This document shows, piece by piece, positions 28,958 to 38,179 of a stretch of DNA of 64,000 bases. Position 1 is the first letter of the stretch. Every line of letters starts with the position of its first letter. Origin of the DNA: an uncultured Pirellulaceae bacterium (GTDB lineage Bacteria; Planctomycetota; Planctomycetia; Pirellulales; Pirellulaceae). The stretch lies in NCBI GenBank assembly GCA_938084685.1, contig CALKGE010000001.1, positions 806,001-870,000 on the forward strand, in the 5' to 3' direction. A program made the translations under genes and the position numbers. The notes under the pieces are model-generated. The model ran no database searches, was not told the DNA's origin, and saw nothing but the letters and a program-made list of their open reading frames with translations.

Positions 28958-29680
28958 ATGATAGAGATGAATGTTTCTTTGGCGAGCGAACAGAGAATTG
29001 GGATGAGGTCTGACGATACCAGTTTACCAGAATGTGAGTTGGCGCTGCCGCGATCACCTCAGTCTTCCATCTGGCAAAGTCGCTGGGTGTTAGCTGCAAC
29101 CGTGGTAATCGTCGTGCCGGGACTGATCTGGATACTGCTTGAACAGAGTGATCGCCAACATGAAATTCCTCCGCTGTCCGAAGAACAGCAGGCCGCGATG
29201 AATACGGCGATGCTGCCTGAGAACCCGGCGATAGAACTTGACGAATCCGGAATCTCTGAGGGGCAGTATTACACCGTCGATCAGGTCGTAATTCCAGACG
29301 AAGAATTTGTCGTTGGTGTGGAAATTGATGGCAACGCCTGTGCTTATCTTCTGGGAGGAATGAACGATATCGATCAACATATCGTCCATCACCAGCTGGG
29401 CGGGCAGCAGTTTACCGTTACTTATTGTGACAAGTCGGAATGTATCGCCGTTTATGATCGAACCGGAACGACAGCCGAAATCAGAAACGGTGGCTTTAGT
29501 GGCGAGACGCTCTGGATCCTCTATGACGGAAAACGATACGAACAGGATGCGGAAGATATCCCTCTGAGCACGATCGATTCTGTGAAGACCACCTGGGGAG
29601 AATGGAAGCAGCGGTATCCGGATACGCTGGTCTACGTCGGCCTGGGACTCTCGTATCAAAAAACGCTCAAGGAAGAATAA
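28958..29680 (+). CDS. Membrane-anchored DUF3179-like protein
   Basis: A 240-residue protein. One hydrophobic segment (WVLAATVVIVVPGLIWILLE, ~43-62) follows a short N-terminal region, so the rest is probably outside the membrane. The outer part resembles DUF3179: VGVEIDGNACAYLL, IVHHQLGG, then VTYCDKSECIAVYDR with two Cys, a FSGETLWILYDG segment and a TWGEWKQRYPDTLVY tail. In classic DUF3179 proteins the Cys motif is YCPLCGT; here the spacing differs. The start is uncertain: GTG 28943 and ATG 28958, 28967 or 29003 are all in frame. Function is unknown. Confidence 0.75.
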   Translation: MIEMNVSLASEQRIGMRSDDTSLPECELALPRSPQSSIWQSRWVLAATVVIVVPGLIWILLEQSDRQHEIPPLSEEQQAAMNTAMLPENPAIELDESGISEGQYYTVDQVVIPDEEFVVGVEIDGNACAYLLGGMNDIDQHIVHHQLGGQQFTVTYCDKSECIAVYDRTGTTAEIRNGGFSGETLWILYDGKRYEQDAEDIPLSTIDSVKTTWGEWKQRYPDTLVYVGLGLSYQKTLKEE

Positions 29681-29807
29681 CTATTCTCTGACTCTGGGAA
29701 TCTAAACTCCGGTTAGCTCTATTCGCTCTGCATTGGTTTATGCTCCCAGAATTTATGGGTAGAATACAGGTTGTTGAATTCCGAGTTTATCTGACGCGCC
29801 TGACTTT

Positions 29808-30887
29808 ATGACCCGACTACCTGTCATTCTATCGAAAGGCCAAAGCCGTAATCCTGAAAAACGAGGATTAGAAGAAGCGGTTGCTGCCCAATTGGCTGAG
29901 CACGATCAGTTGGATGTGATCGTGATGCCGCATGTCTATGATTTGACTCCGCAAAGCGAGGGTTACCAGGCACTGAGCCAGATTGCCGGGGATTTCGTGA
30001 TTATTTCCTGGCTCTATTCCAGATCCTGTCATTGGGTCCTGGATAGAAACGGTATCCGGGGAAACGTCGGAGATGTGTTGCTGAGTCAGACGCAGGATGA
30101 TGCGTTGGATGATGATGACGAGCTCGAAGATGAGTTGGATGATGACAAAACGCGAGTGATCAGTCAGCTGGCTCTTCCAGATCGTAAGATCTACAGCCTG
30201 GAATTTGGTAGTAGTGATGCTCCTGCCGATTTTGTGGATGAAGTTTTGCGAATCGCCGCCCAAGCAGATTTGATGCAATGGATCGAAGGGAAAGCGAATC
30301 AGGAAATGCTGGAACGTTTTCTGGAACCGGTCAACGATACGGCAATCGGAGTTCATGACGCGTTGCCGGTGTTAGGACAAGCGGGGGTTACCGAAGTTCA
30401 GGATCAAGGTATGCGGCGATGGTATCCTGTAATCGACTTTAGTCGGTGTACGAACTGTATGGAGTGTATCGACTTCTGTCTGTTCGGCGTTTACGGTGTC
30501 GATAAGGCCGATACGATTCTGGTTGATCAGCCTGATAACTGTCGCAAGGGATGTCCCGCTTGCAGTCGCGTCTGTCCGGAAAATGCGATCGTCTTTCCAC
30601 AACATAAAACTCCGGCGATCGCAGGAGCCCCGGTTGATGCCGGTGCACTCAAGATTGACCTGTCCATGCTGTTCGGAGCACCTGATGCTCAGAATGCGGC
30701 AGCCCGTGAACGGGATGAGCAACTGATGCTTGCCGGTCGTGCTCCGGTTGGTACTGCTGGAGAGACAGAATCCGAGAAGGCGGATTTTGCGAATATCAGC
30801 ATGGACCGACGACAACCAGTTGCTCAGTCAACGAATTCCGACCGACTCGATTCTCTGATCGATGACCTGGACGCTCTGGATCTCTGA
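29808..30887 (+). CDS. 2[4Fe-4S] ferredoxin-domain protein with novel N-terminus
   Basis: A 359-residue protein. Residues ~1-180 show no family I know (IVMPHVYDLTP, FVIISWLYSRSCHW), split by an Asp/Glu-rich loop at ~101-117. Residues ~205-265 form a bacterial-type ferredoxin domain: Cys214, 217, 220, 224 (CTNCMECIDFC) and Cys245, 249, 252, 256 (CRKGCPACSRVC), enough for two [4Fe-4S] clusters, although the second motif has spacing x3-x2-x3. The C-terminal ~90 residues are hydrophilic and end in an Asp/Leu-rich helix (LDSLIDDLDALDL). It lacks a signal peptide, so a cytoplasmic electron-transfer role is likely; the partner is unknown. Confidence 0.85.
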   Translation: MTRLPVILSKGQSRNPEKRGLEEAVAAQLAEHDQLDVIVMPHVYDLTPQSEGYQALSQIAGDFVIISWLYSRSCHWVLDRNGIRGNVGDVLLSQTQDDALDDDDELEDELDDDKTRVISQLALPDRKIYSLEFGSSDAPADFVDEVLRIAAQADLMQWIEGKANQEMLERFLEPVNDTAIGVHDALPVLGQAGVTEVQDQGMRRWYPVIDFSRCTNCMECIDFCLFGVYGVDKADTILVDQPDNCRKGCPACSRVCPENAIVFPQHKTPAIAGAPVDAGALKIDLSMLFGAPDAQNAAARERDEQLMLAGRAPVGTAGETESEKADFANISMDRRQPVAQSTNSDRLDSLIDDLDALDL

Positions 30888-30933
30888 CCACTCCGCTCGC
30901 TAGATCCAGCGGCTCCCCGCCAGACTATTACGG

Positions 30934-32229
30934 TTAGTTCATTTCGCCCGTGATTTGAATCTTCTCGCATTGACCATACTGTGCCACGGTTTGGGTCATG
31001 AGAGGTTTTTCCCGAGTATCCACAATGGTGTTACCGGTCAGATTGATCTGACTGGAATCGGTGAGTCGAATACCCTCCTGGATACTGTTGATGATTTGAT
31101 TACCAGAAACAGTGATCCTTTGGGAATTGGTGATTTCCAGCAAAGGGTAGCCCGACTGCTGTCCTTGCTCGGCCTCATCTTCAAACGTACAGCCCTGAAT
31201 GAGGATGTTCTCACTGCCGCTGAGTAGCACTCCGCACCCATAGCTGGGTGTATGGCGTCGAAACAGATTGGTGCCCACAGTGATCTGACTGCTATCTTCG
31301 ATCCACAGGTTTCGCTCGACACAGGAATAAATTGTGTTTCCGGACAGGACGACTCCGTAACATCCCGTCAGGTGGACATTATGTTCCTGACTGCCAATTA
31401 CATTGCCAGCAATGGTGATCAAACCTGGAGGCCGGGATTGATCAGGTGATTCAAGGATCCTGATATTACATCCGCCGGCACTGTTGGTTGCTTGAATCGT
31501 GTTGGAAGCGATCGTTACTTCATTGACACTTGCCTTGTCAGCCGTTGTATCGATATAGATTTCGGCGGTTGGTTCTTCTTCGGCCTTGTGAGCCCGGAAA
31601 TTGTTGTACTCGATGTCATTCCCGGTAATCTGCAGATTACGGATTTCCGAACGTTCGATACGGATCCCTCCCTGCCGGTTGTAACTGATGTGGTTATCAC
31701 TGATGTTAATCTGGTGCAGATTCAAGCTGTCCAGATAAATTCCGACTCCTGTATTGAAGTAGATATGGCAGTGAGTGATGATGACATTGCGATTTCGCTC
31801 GACCAGGTGAATTCCATGTCTGACTTCGGAAATCAGCAGGTTGCGGAAAACCATCTGAATGGTTTTTACGCATTCAATGCCATCCGCTTCTTCGTGCGAG
31901 CCCGTGATTTTCATATCGGCGATGACGGGCATTCGTTCCGTATGGACCACCTGTTCATTGCGGGAACCTGGGTCCCCCGTTCCACCATGCGTTCCTGTGA
32001 ATCGAAAGGCTGGTCCGGCACCATCCATTACAATCGTCGTGGCGCCAGCTGCGCCAGTGATTCCAAAAGGTCCGGAGGCGGTGAGGTCGATCTCGATGGT
32101 CCGCGTGATTCGATACGTTCCGGGAGGAATACGAACGTGGCCGTCACCCTGTTCAATCGCATGCAGAATGGCTTCTGTATCGTCTGTTTTACCGTCGCCA
32201 ACAGCACCGAAATACTGAATATTACTCAT
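30934..32229 (-). CDS. Right-handed parallel beta-helix (pectate-lyase-like) protein
   Basis: A 431-residue protein of the pectate_lyase_3/GH28-like superfamily. The N-terminal cap is typical: IQYFGAVGDGKTDDTEAI, then VRIPPGTYRI. About a dozen coils follow with the repeated pattern of ITGN/ISDN Asn ladders (INISDNHISYNRQGG, LQITGNDIEYN, INLTGNTIVD). No signal peptide is seen, unusual for enzymes of this fold that act on extracellular polysaccharide. The catalytic residues of characterised lyases are not evident, so binding or a phage-tailspike-like role is also possible. It lies 143 bp after the GcvH-like gene, on the same strand. Confidence 0.85.
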   Translation of the reverse strand: MSNIQYFGAVGDGKTDDTEAILHAIEQGDGHVRIPPGTYRITRTIEIDLTASGPFGITGAAGATTIVMDGAGPAFRFTGTHGGTGDPGSRNEQVVHTERMPVIADMKITGSHEEADGIECVKTIQMVFRNLLISEVRHGIHLVERNRNVIITHCHIYFNTGVGIYLDSLNLHQINISDNHISYNRQGGIRIERSEIRNLQITGNDIEYNNFRAHKAEEEPTAEIYIDTTADKASVNEVTIASNTIQATNSAGGCNIRILESPDQSRPPGLITIAGNVIGSQEHNVHLTGCYGVVLSGNTIYSCVERNLWIEDSSQITVGTNLFRRHTPSYGCGVLLSGSENILIQGCTFEDEAEQGQQSGYPLLEITNSQRITVSGNQIINSIQEGIRLTDSSQINLTGNTIVDTREKPLMTQTVAQYGQCEKIQITGEMN

Positions 32230-32372
32230 GGTGGACTCACTCCTTACGGGGACTGGCAGTGTCAGTGTTGGGATCGATTATACCGCAACGCGGTCGAGGA
32301 TACATTAAATCGATACCTGCTGTCACGTCGCCGTTCCATCCTCGGGATGAACCAACGTCAGGGGTTCCCGGG

Positions 32373-32834
32373 CTAATTGTTCAGCTGGCCTTTGATGGTA
32401 CGTTGCGTGACTTCCCAGACTTTCGTCAGGTGTTCCAGGTACTCTTCAGCCGTCAACAACTTTTCATCATTCTCGGACGACTCGGTCAATTCAAAAAGCC
32501 ATCCAGCTCCGTATTTATCCAGATTGATATGAGAGGGATCGGCCATCAAAGCAGGATTGAATTGCGTCAGCTCTCCGCTAAGCGGAGCGTACAAAGAACT
32601 TTCGGCTTTCTTACTTTCGATCGAGCCGATTTCCTGCTGAAAGCGAACTGGCGCGGGCGCGTCAAAGTACCAGTCGAGGAAGTAGACGTCCTGCAGCAGG
32701 CGGACTGCGTACGCACTGAATCCAAATTGCAGCCCCTGGTTGGTTTGTTGAGCCCACATATGGTTTGGGGCATAGTGCCGATCGACAGGGAACTCAGCTT
32801 CGAATTCTCCCATCATAAATGTGAGGCAGTCCAT
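32373..32834 (-). CDS. GcvH-like lipoyl-carrier protein
   Basis: A 153-residue protein with the glycine-cleavage H fold. The lipoylation hairpin is seen in EIGSIESKKAESSLYAPLSG, where Lys76 aligns with the lipoyl-lysine of GcvH, followed by GELTQFNPAL and GAGWLFEL as in H-proteins. The first ~20 residues and the segment VYFLDWYFDAPAPVRFQ differ from canonical GcvH. No gcvT or gcvP genes lie nearby. Instead its ATG overlaps the stop of the radical SAM gene (TGATG), so the two proteins are made together. It may be a dedicated lipoyl carrier rather than part of glycine cleavage (inference). Confidence 0.82.
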   Translation of the reverse strand: MDCLTFMMGEFEAEFPVDRHYAPNHMWAQQTNQGLQFGFSAYAVRLLQDVYFLDWYFDAPAPVRFQQEIGSIESKKAESSLYAPLSGELTQFNPALMADPSHINLDKYGAGWLFELTESSENDEKLLTAEEYLEHLTKVWEVTQRTIKGQLNN

Positions 32835-34141
32835 CAGGTGTAACGGACCCCCTGGTATTCCGGCTCAAAGAAGATCGGCAGCAGGGCGTCGGCATGCAGA
32901 AACCCTTTACGGGTCAACTCGATTCGGTCTCCATCTATCGTCACCATTCCAGCTTCGACATGTTGCTGCCACTGGTCAGACCAATGTTGCGTAATCTCGA
33001 CTTGAAATTTATCCCGGAAGTAACCAGCGTCCAAATAGCCTCGTTTTAACTGCAGAATCATTTCACGGATCACTTTTTGGATCTTGGTGGGCCGAAAGGC
33101 GCGTCCCAGGGGTAGTTCGTTTTTCTCAAGCAACGCCCCAATGTAGTCTTTCCATTCGGGGAGATTCTGATAATGAATTCCTGAAGCATGGCCAAAACTG
33201 GCAATTCCGGTTGCCAGCAGATCCGAACCAGCCCACAGGTTGTCACGATAACTGAAACTTACTTTTTCAGGGTTCTTGATGAGTGTATAGGCACTCGATA
33301 TGTGGTAGCCCGCCGCTTGTAACTCATCATAGGCATAATTGACCCACGCCCGTTTTGTTTCCCAGTCAGCGACCGGAGTTTCGATTTCGTTCCCCAGAAT
33401 ATCTTTGGAGTAGACCGTGTTAAACGGCAGCTCCATCTGATAGATCGTGACGCTTTCCGGGTCCAGTTCGATCGTCTTCCGGATATTCTCTTTCCAGTTA
33501 TCCCAGGTCTCACCGACCATACCGGAAATTAAATCGATGTTTACATTGTAGAATTCAGCTCCCCGAATCCATTCCCATGCGCGGTACACTTCCTTGGATA
33601 GATGGGCTCGGCCGTTCTCCTGCAGAATATCGTCATTGAAATTTTCGATTCCCAGGCTGAGACGAGTGATCCCCAGCTGCTTTAATGTCTGGACTTTGTT
33701 TTCCTGGAGCGTTCCTGGTTCACATTCAAAAGTGACTTCTTCGGCCAGTGACCAGTCGATGTTTTCACGGAGGCGATCGACCAGGCTGGTGAGTTGTTTA
33801 GAACTCAGGAAGGAAGGAGTTCCACCACCAAAATAGACGAAGCGAAACGGGCGTCCCCCCATGATCGGCTGCTGTGACAGCAGTTCGATTTCACGAGACA
33901 AGGCGGAAACATATGTTTCGATGTCGCTGGCAGTATTGTCTGTAAAGACTTTGAAGTAACAGAATTTACAGCGTTTGCGGCAGAATGGAATGTGCAGGTA
34001 TAAGCCGAGCGGAGTATTTTCAACTGGTGGATTGGCAAATGCATGTTTCACATCCGCCAGCTGGTCCCGATCCCATTGCGAGTAGGGTGGATAGTTGGAA
34101 ATAAAGTAGCTACCGACTTCGGTTTTTGTTGACTCAGCCAT
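32834..34141 (-). CDS. Radical SAM protein of the HemN/HemW (coproporphyrinogen oxidase-like) family
   Basis: A 435-residue protein. Cys54-x3-Cys58-x2-Cys61 in YLHIPFCRKRCKFCYFKV binds the [4Fe-4S] cluster and SAM; YFGGGTPS (~107-114) is the SAM-binding GGGTP loop. The ECEPGT, RLSLGIENFND and NVNIDLISGMVGET segments match the HemN/HemW barrel, and the C-terminal ~100 residues resemble the HemN_C winged-helix part. The residue after the third Cys is Tyr-Phe, and an N-terminal YFISNYPPYSQWD extension is not found in ordinary HemW. The reaction is unknown; the coupled GcvH-like gene suggests a lipoyl-linked substrate, and haem-related chemistry is the alternative. Confidence 0.88.
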   Translation of the reverse strand: MAESTKTEVGSYFISNYPPYSQWDRDQLADVKHAFANPPVENTPLGLYLHIPFCRKRCKFCYFKVFTDNTASDIETYVSALSREIELLSQQPIMGGRPFRFVYFGGGTPSFLSSKQLTSLVDRLRENIDWSLAEEVTFECEPGTLQENKVQTLKQLGITRLSLGIENFNDDILQENGRAHLSKEVYRAWEWIRGAEFYNVNIDLISGMVGETWDNWKENIRKTIELDPESVTIYQMELPFNTVYSKDILGNEIETPVADWETKRAWVNYAYDELQAAGYHISSAYTLIKNPEKVSFSYRDNLWAGSDLLATGIASFGHASGIHYQNLPEWKDYIGALLEKNELPLGRAFRPTKIQKVIREMILQLKRGYLDAGYFRDKFQVEITQHWSDQWQQHVEAGMVTIDGDRIELTRKGFLHADALLPIFFEPEYQGVRYT

Positions 34142-34213
34142 GCGTTGGATTAATCTTTCGACGGGTTGGAAGCTTGTCTGTTCAGTATCGTTAAAGAGGC
34201 TCGGATGCCGAAA

Positions 34214-35374
34214 TTATTTCTTTCCAAAGCAGTACACTTTGCCGTCGTTACTGGCGATCACCAGCCGGCTCTGGGAAACGGCAGGCGAGCCATTAAATCC
34301 GCCGCCAGCTTCGTACTCCCAAACCTGTTTACCGGTTTTGTACTGAAAGGCTGTGATGCGGCCGTTGGAACCTGCCACAAACACGCGATCGCCGACAATG
34401 ACAGGAGAAGCTTCCACTCGACCACGAATCTGCTTCTGCCAGATTTCTTTACCATCGGATGCCTGGAAGGCCTGCACCAGTCGGTTTTGCCCTCCGATAA
34501 TGACAATGCCATCGTGAATAGCGGCACTGGAACGGTAGGGAAGCGTTGTTTCCTCGTTCGTGTACTGCCAGTCGACTTTGGCTTTGTTGAAATTGATGGA
34601 AAAGACGGATGCTCCCTCAGTACCAAAGTAAACATTGTTGCCCAGCACAGCTGGAGTGGATCCGGTAGGACCGTCGAGTAAGACTTCGGAAATCTTTTCA
34701 CCTTTGAGCAGGTCAATGATATGCAGCTTTGCATCACAACCGGCAACAAAAGTTCGATCACCTGCAACGGTCGGTGAACAACGAATCTGGTCAGCAATCT
34801 CATGTTTCCAGATCAAGCTGCCATCTTTACTTCCCAGGCAGTACAGGGTTGCATCCTGCGATCCAACCAGCACATTGTCTTTATAAAAATTGGCCGAGGA
34901 ACAGATTTCGGCACCAGTTTCAAATTTCCAAAGCTGCTTTCCGTCTTTGGCCCGAAAACAGTAGAACACTCCATCGTAGTCACCCAGAAAGATTCGTCCG
35001 TCGCGATAGGCGGGCGACGACACGAAACCACTCTCAATCGTGCTCTTCCAAATCTGCTTTCCATCTTTCAGGTTCAGTGCAAAGAGTGCTCCGTCCAAAT
35101 CACCGACGTAGACGATGCCGTCCACAATTGCCGGTGTTACTTCAAACGCCCCTTCCTCCACTTCAAACTCCCAAATCAACTCCGGTTTTTCTGGCAGCAA
35201 ACTTCTGGCCACTCCCTGACTCAACGCATTGCCACGGAAATACTCCCAGTTATCGACCTTGCTTTTATCTGCAGGTGGAGTTGCTTGATCATTCTGAGCC
35301 CAACCGGATGTCGAGATGACAGACAAGGCGCAAATCAGAGCAAGCAGCATATGGTTTTTCAGGAGACTCATCAT
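34214..35374 (-). CDS. Exported PQQ-type beta-propeller protein (BamB-like)
   Basis: A 386-residue protein with a Sec signal (LLALICALSVISTSGWAQ, cleavage after ~27). The rest is made of about seven repeats of ~40 residues with the PQQ/BamB pattern, such as GALFALNLKDGKQIWK, GVFYCFRAKDGKQLWKFETG and ATLYCLGSKDGSLIWKHEI, each ending in Gly-x-x-Trp. A WEYFRGNALSQGVA opening is shared by many planctomycete propellers of this class. No catalytic residues for quinoprotein dehydrogenase are seen, so a scaffold or binding role in the periplasm or outer membrane is more likely. It is separated from the radical SAM gene by 72 bp and could lead the same transcript. Confidence 0.88.
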   Translation of the reverse strand: MMSLLKNHMLLALICALSVISTSGWAQNDQATPPADKSKVDNWEYFRGNALSQGVARSLLPEKPELIWEFEVEEGAFEVTPAIVDGIVYVGDLDGALFALNLKDGKQIWKSTIESGFVSSPAYRDGRIFLGDYDGVFYCFRAKDGKQLWKFETGAEICSSANFYKDNVLVGSQDATLYCLGSKDGSLIWKHEIADQIRCSPTVAGDRTFVAGCDAKLHIIDLLKGEKISEVLLDGPTGSTPAVLGNNVYFGTEGASVFSINFNKAKVDWQYTNEETTLPYRSSAAIHDGIVIIGGQNRLVQAFQASDGKEIWQKQIRGRVEASPVIVGDRVFVAGSNGRITAFQYKTGKQVWEYEAGGGFNGSPAVSQSRLVIASNDGKVYCFGKK

Positions 35375-35427
35375 GACTTTTTCTTGTTGCGGAAAGTGGT
35401 GGGAGACGGGCGGGAGGAATGAAAGGG

Positions 35428-36576
35428 TTAAAAGGCCTGTTGATAGAGTGCCATTAAATCCTCAATTTCTACTGTACGAGGGTTAAATTGCTTTGTCCAC
35501 TGTTTATTGGCGTCCTCGGATAATTGCGGGAGTCGTTCCTGTTCGACTCCCAAAGCACTTAAATTGCCTGCCAGCCCGGCCTGCTGAACCAGCTGGCTGA
35601 TGAAAGTTGCCAGTGCTTCAGAGCAGGGAGTGGCGATGGGAAGTGAGTCGCCGGCAGCCAACGCGGCAAGCTGAGTGTATTCTTCTTCCATGATCTGTGC
35701 GTTGTAGCGGATGACATGGGGAAGCATCGCAGCGATCCCCTCGCCATGCACGATGCCATAGTGAGCTGTCAGTGGGTTGGCCAGCGCGTGTGTTGCTCCC
35801 AGCATGGAATTCTCAATAGCAATCCCTGCCAGACAGGCTCCCAATTGCATCCCTCCGCGGGCTTCGATGTCGTGAGGGTCTTTCAGAACCAGTGGAAAGT
35901 TTTTAGCCAGCAATTGCCATGCTCGTTTACTGAAGTGGAGTGATTTTTCGGTCCGCTTCGTGGTCACCATGGTTTCCACGGCATGGGCGATTGCATCGAT
36001 CCCGGTCAAGGCGGTCAGTCGTCGAGGCTGAGTGACAGTGAGAACCGGGTCGAGTATCGCCAGACGACAGGTGGCCTTTTTATCACCACAAGCCATTTTG
36101 ACGTGCGTCTCGGCGTCTGAAATCAATGCAAAGGATTGCGTTTCACTGCCAGTACCGGCTGTTGTTGGAATGGCCACCATGGGGAGCATTGGTTTTTCGG
36201 CTTTTCCAATTCCCCAGTAATCCTGAATGACGCCACCATTGGTGTAGACAAAATTCATCCCTTTGGCACAGTCCATGGAGCTGCCTCCGCCGAGGCCAAT
36301 AAGCAGATCTGGTTGGAATTGCTGAGCTGCTTCTACGCCACGCACGACATCATCCGACGACGGATTCTCATGTACCCCTGTGTACACCTTGGTTTCAATT
36401 CCCTGGGCGTTGAGCAGGTTGACGGCCTTGTCAGGATATCCCAAAGCGGCGATGACTGGATCGCTGACAATCATGGCCCGCTGACAGCCCCAGTCGGCCA
36501 CAGCTTTCCCAAGCTGTTCGAACGCACCTGCGGCGAACAGTACATCGGTGGGACAATCCAGGTCTAAGAAATCCAT
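35428..36576 (-). CDS. Iron-containing alcohol dehydrogenase
   Basis: A 382-residue group III (Fe) alcohol dehydrogenase. It has the dinucleotide-binding GLGGGSSMDCAKG (~90), IPTTAGTGSE, and the metal-binding Asp/His set including HALANPLTAHYGIVHG (~250-265). The ATG at 36576 matches the family start better than the one at 36609. It would interconvert an aldehyde and an alcohol with NAD(P)H. It is the last gene of a set with an aldehyde dehydrogenase (101 bp upstream) and an acyl-adenylating enzyme, so it may finish a carboxylate-to-alcohol reduction or start the reverse oxidation. Confidence 0.92.
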   Translation of the reverse strand: MDFLDLDCPTDVLFAAGAFEQLGKAVADWGCQRAMIVSDPVIAALGYPDKAVNLLNAQGIETKVYTGVHENPSSDDVVRGVEAAQQFQPDLLIGLGGGSSMDCAKGMNFVYTNGGVIQDYWGIGKAEKPMLPMVAIPTTAGTGSETQSFALISDAETHVKMACGDKKATCRLAILDPVLTVTQPRRLTALTGIDAIAHAVETMVTTKRTEKSLHFSKRAWQLLAKNFPLVLKDPHDIEARGGMQLGACLAGIAIENSMLGATHALANPLTAHYGIVHGEGIAAMLPHVIRYNAQIMEEEYTQLAALAAGDSLPIATPCSEALATFISQLVQQAGLAGNLSALGVEQERLPQLSEDANKQWTKQFNPRTVEIEDLMALYQQAF

Positions 36577-36677
36577 AACAGGGTGGCTCTTGGTAAAAGC
36601 CCAACACACCGTCCGGATCGGTTGGGCCTGGTAGCGGCTAAGTTGATCAAACGCCGGTGCGCATCAACCACGGGAAA

Positions 36678-38108
36678 CTACAGCAACTCTTCCGGTACCT
36701 GGAATGCTCGGTTACGGAACAGAAAGTCGATGATGTTTCCTTCATGGGGCTGAAGCCAGTTAAGTTTTGTAGTTGGAACAGCGCCAAGATTAAGTCGGTC
36801 AATGTCGGTGCAGTCAATCAACTGCTGACGAAGTGTTTCGTTATTGGTGATGGCTGTACAAACCAGCGTTTCGCCGATGGAACTCAGCATCTTATCTTCA
36901 GGGCACTCGACAACACTGGCAAACGGGAACATGTATTCCTTTTGGGCAATCGCATTTTCCGGACTCTTACAGTGGACGATGGTGGGACGAATGTAGCCAC
37001 ACAACTCTTTTTCGACCAGACGATCACCGTACGCTTGCGTCACGTGGGTTACTCCGTCTTCCTCCAGATCATCTTCGATAGAATCCCAGATAGCAGTGGC
37101 CATGCCATCAATGGTGAAGGCAGCCAGACCGGCATTGGGGTCCGTTGGCGCGAGTGCTTCAACAGGGCCAAGTTTTTCGGCGAGTGCTTGAGCGATTTCC
37201 TGGGTATGGCGTGAAGCCCAGATGCTGGAGGCATTAATGCACCCGCGGCCACCATTGATGTAGATACTCTCAACAATCAGATCAATGTATTCTTCCCAAT
37301 TATCTACACAGTCGTCGCCGATCAGGATTTTTGAAAATCCGGGGCCATGAGCCTGGACTTTAGGGTTCCCTTTGTAATTATCGACCGTTTGTTTGCTTCC
37401 AAAGATCATGGCACGTTTGCATTTGCTTAATACCGCCGAGCCAATTTCAGCTCCGCTGCCCGGGTACAAGCACCAGATCTCCTTGGGAATCCCTGCTGCT
37501 TCCATTGCTGCAAACATGCGGAAAGGAGTCCAGGGTTCTTTCTGGCCTGGCTTGAGTACCAGTCCGATTTGCAGTGGAACGGCTGGTAACCACAAGGTGT
37601 GGACACCAGGCGAATTGGAGGGGAGGACGGCAGCCAGAATGGGAGTTTGACACTGGAAGCTGACCGGGATACCACGTGCTTCTTTTCCCCAGCCGTTACT
37701 GAGAATCTCCAGCGGTAATCCGCGAGTGAGCGCATCGATAATGCGTCCCATGTTGTTCATCACAAAGGCGTTCTTGGACATGCCCAGATCCACCATATGT
37801 TCTGGCAGCCCCGTGGTGGCTGATTGCTGGACGACAAAGTCCTGAGGAGTCTGTTCTGATCCACCAATCGACAATGTGCCGTTGACAAACAGATCACCAG
37901 CTTTCCCCATTTTCTCGATCAATTCTTCGATGGAAAACTGTTTGAGAATGTCACGCGCCTGCTGGGCTTTCCGCATGTCACGCGTAATCAGCCCCCCATT
38001 GGCCATGCTCTGCGTACCGATAACTTCACCGGTAGCATGGTGTACCAGTTCCTGAGTTTCCAGAGATTCGTATTCTTCTCCCCAGCGTATAACGGGAATG
38101 TTAACCAC
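36678..38108 (-). CDS. Aldehyde dehydrogenase-superfamily protein (acyl reductase-like)
   Basis: A 476-residue member of the aldehyde dehydrogenase superfamily. The catalytic Cys290 lies in NGGRGCINASSIW. The usual glycine motif before the active site is replaced by GSKQTVDNYKGNPKVQAHGP, and the N-terminal half is atypical, which brings it closer to acyl reductases (LuxC, CoA-acylating enzymes) than to common NAD aldehyde dehydrogenases. The next gene upstream, 71 bp away, encodes an acyl-adenylating enzyme and the next downstream an Fe-alcohol dehydrogenase. An activated acyl group could thus be reduced to the aldehyde on Cys290 (inference). Confidence 0.85.
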   Translation of the reverse strand: MVNIPVIRWGEEYESLETQELVHHATGEVIGTQSMANGGLITRDMRKAQQARDILKQFSIEELIEKMGKAGDLFVNGTLSIGGSEQTPQDFVVQQSATTGLPEHMVDLGMSKNAFVMNNMGRIIDALTRGLPLEILSNGWGKEARGIPVSFQCQTPILAAVLPSNSPGVHTLWLPAVPLQIGLVLKPGQKEPWTPFRMFAAMEAAGIPKEIWCLYPGSGAEIGSAVLSKCKRAMIFGSKQTVDNYKGNPKVQAHGPGFSKILIGDDCVDNWEEYIDLIVESIYINGGRGCINASSIWASRHTQEIAQALAEKLGPVEALAPTDPNAGLAAFTIDGMATAIWDSIEDDLEEDGVTHVTQAYGDRLVEKELCGYIRPTIVHCKSPENAIAQKEYMFPFASVVECPEDKMLSSIGETLVCTAITNNETLRQQLIDCTDIDRLNLGAVPTTKLNWLQPHEGNIIDFLFRNRAFQVPEELL

Positions 38109-38179
38109 AGTTTTCTCCTAATTGACTTCTAGCTGATTGCTTTTTGCTTGCAGAATCAAAAACCACGTAGAGTGAATGA

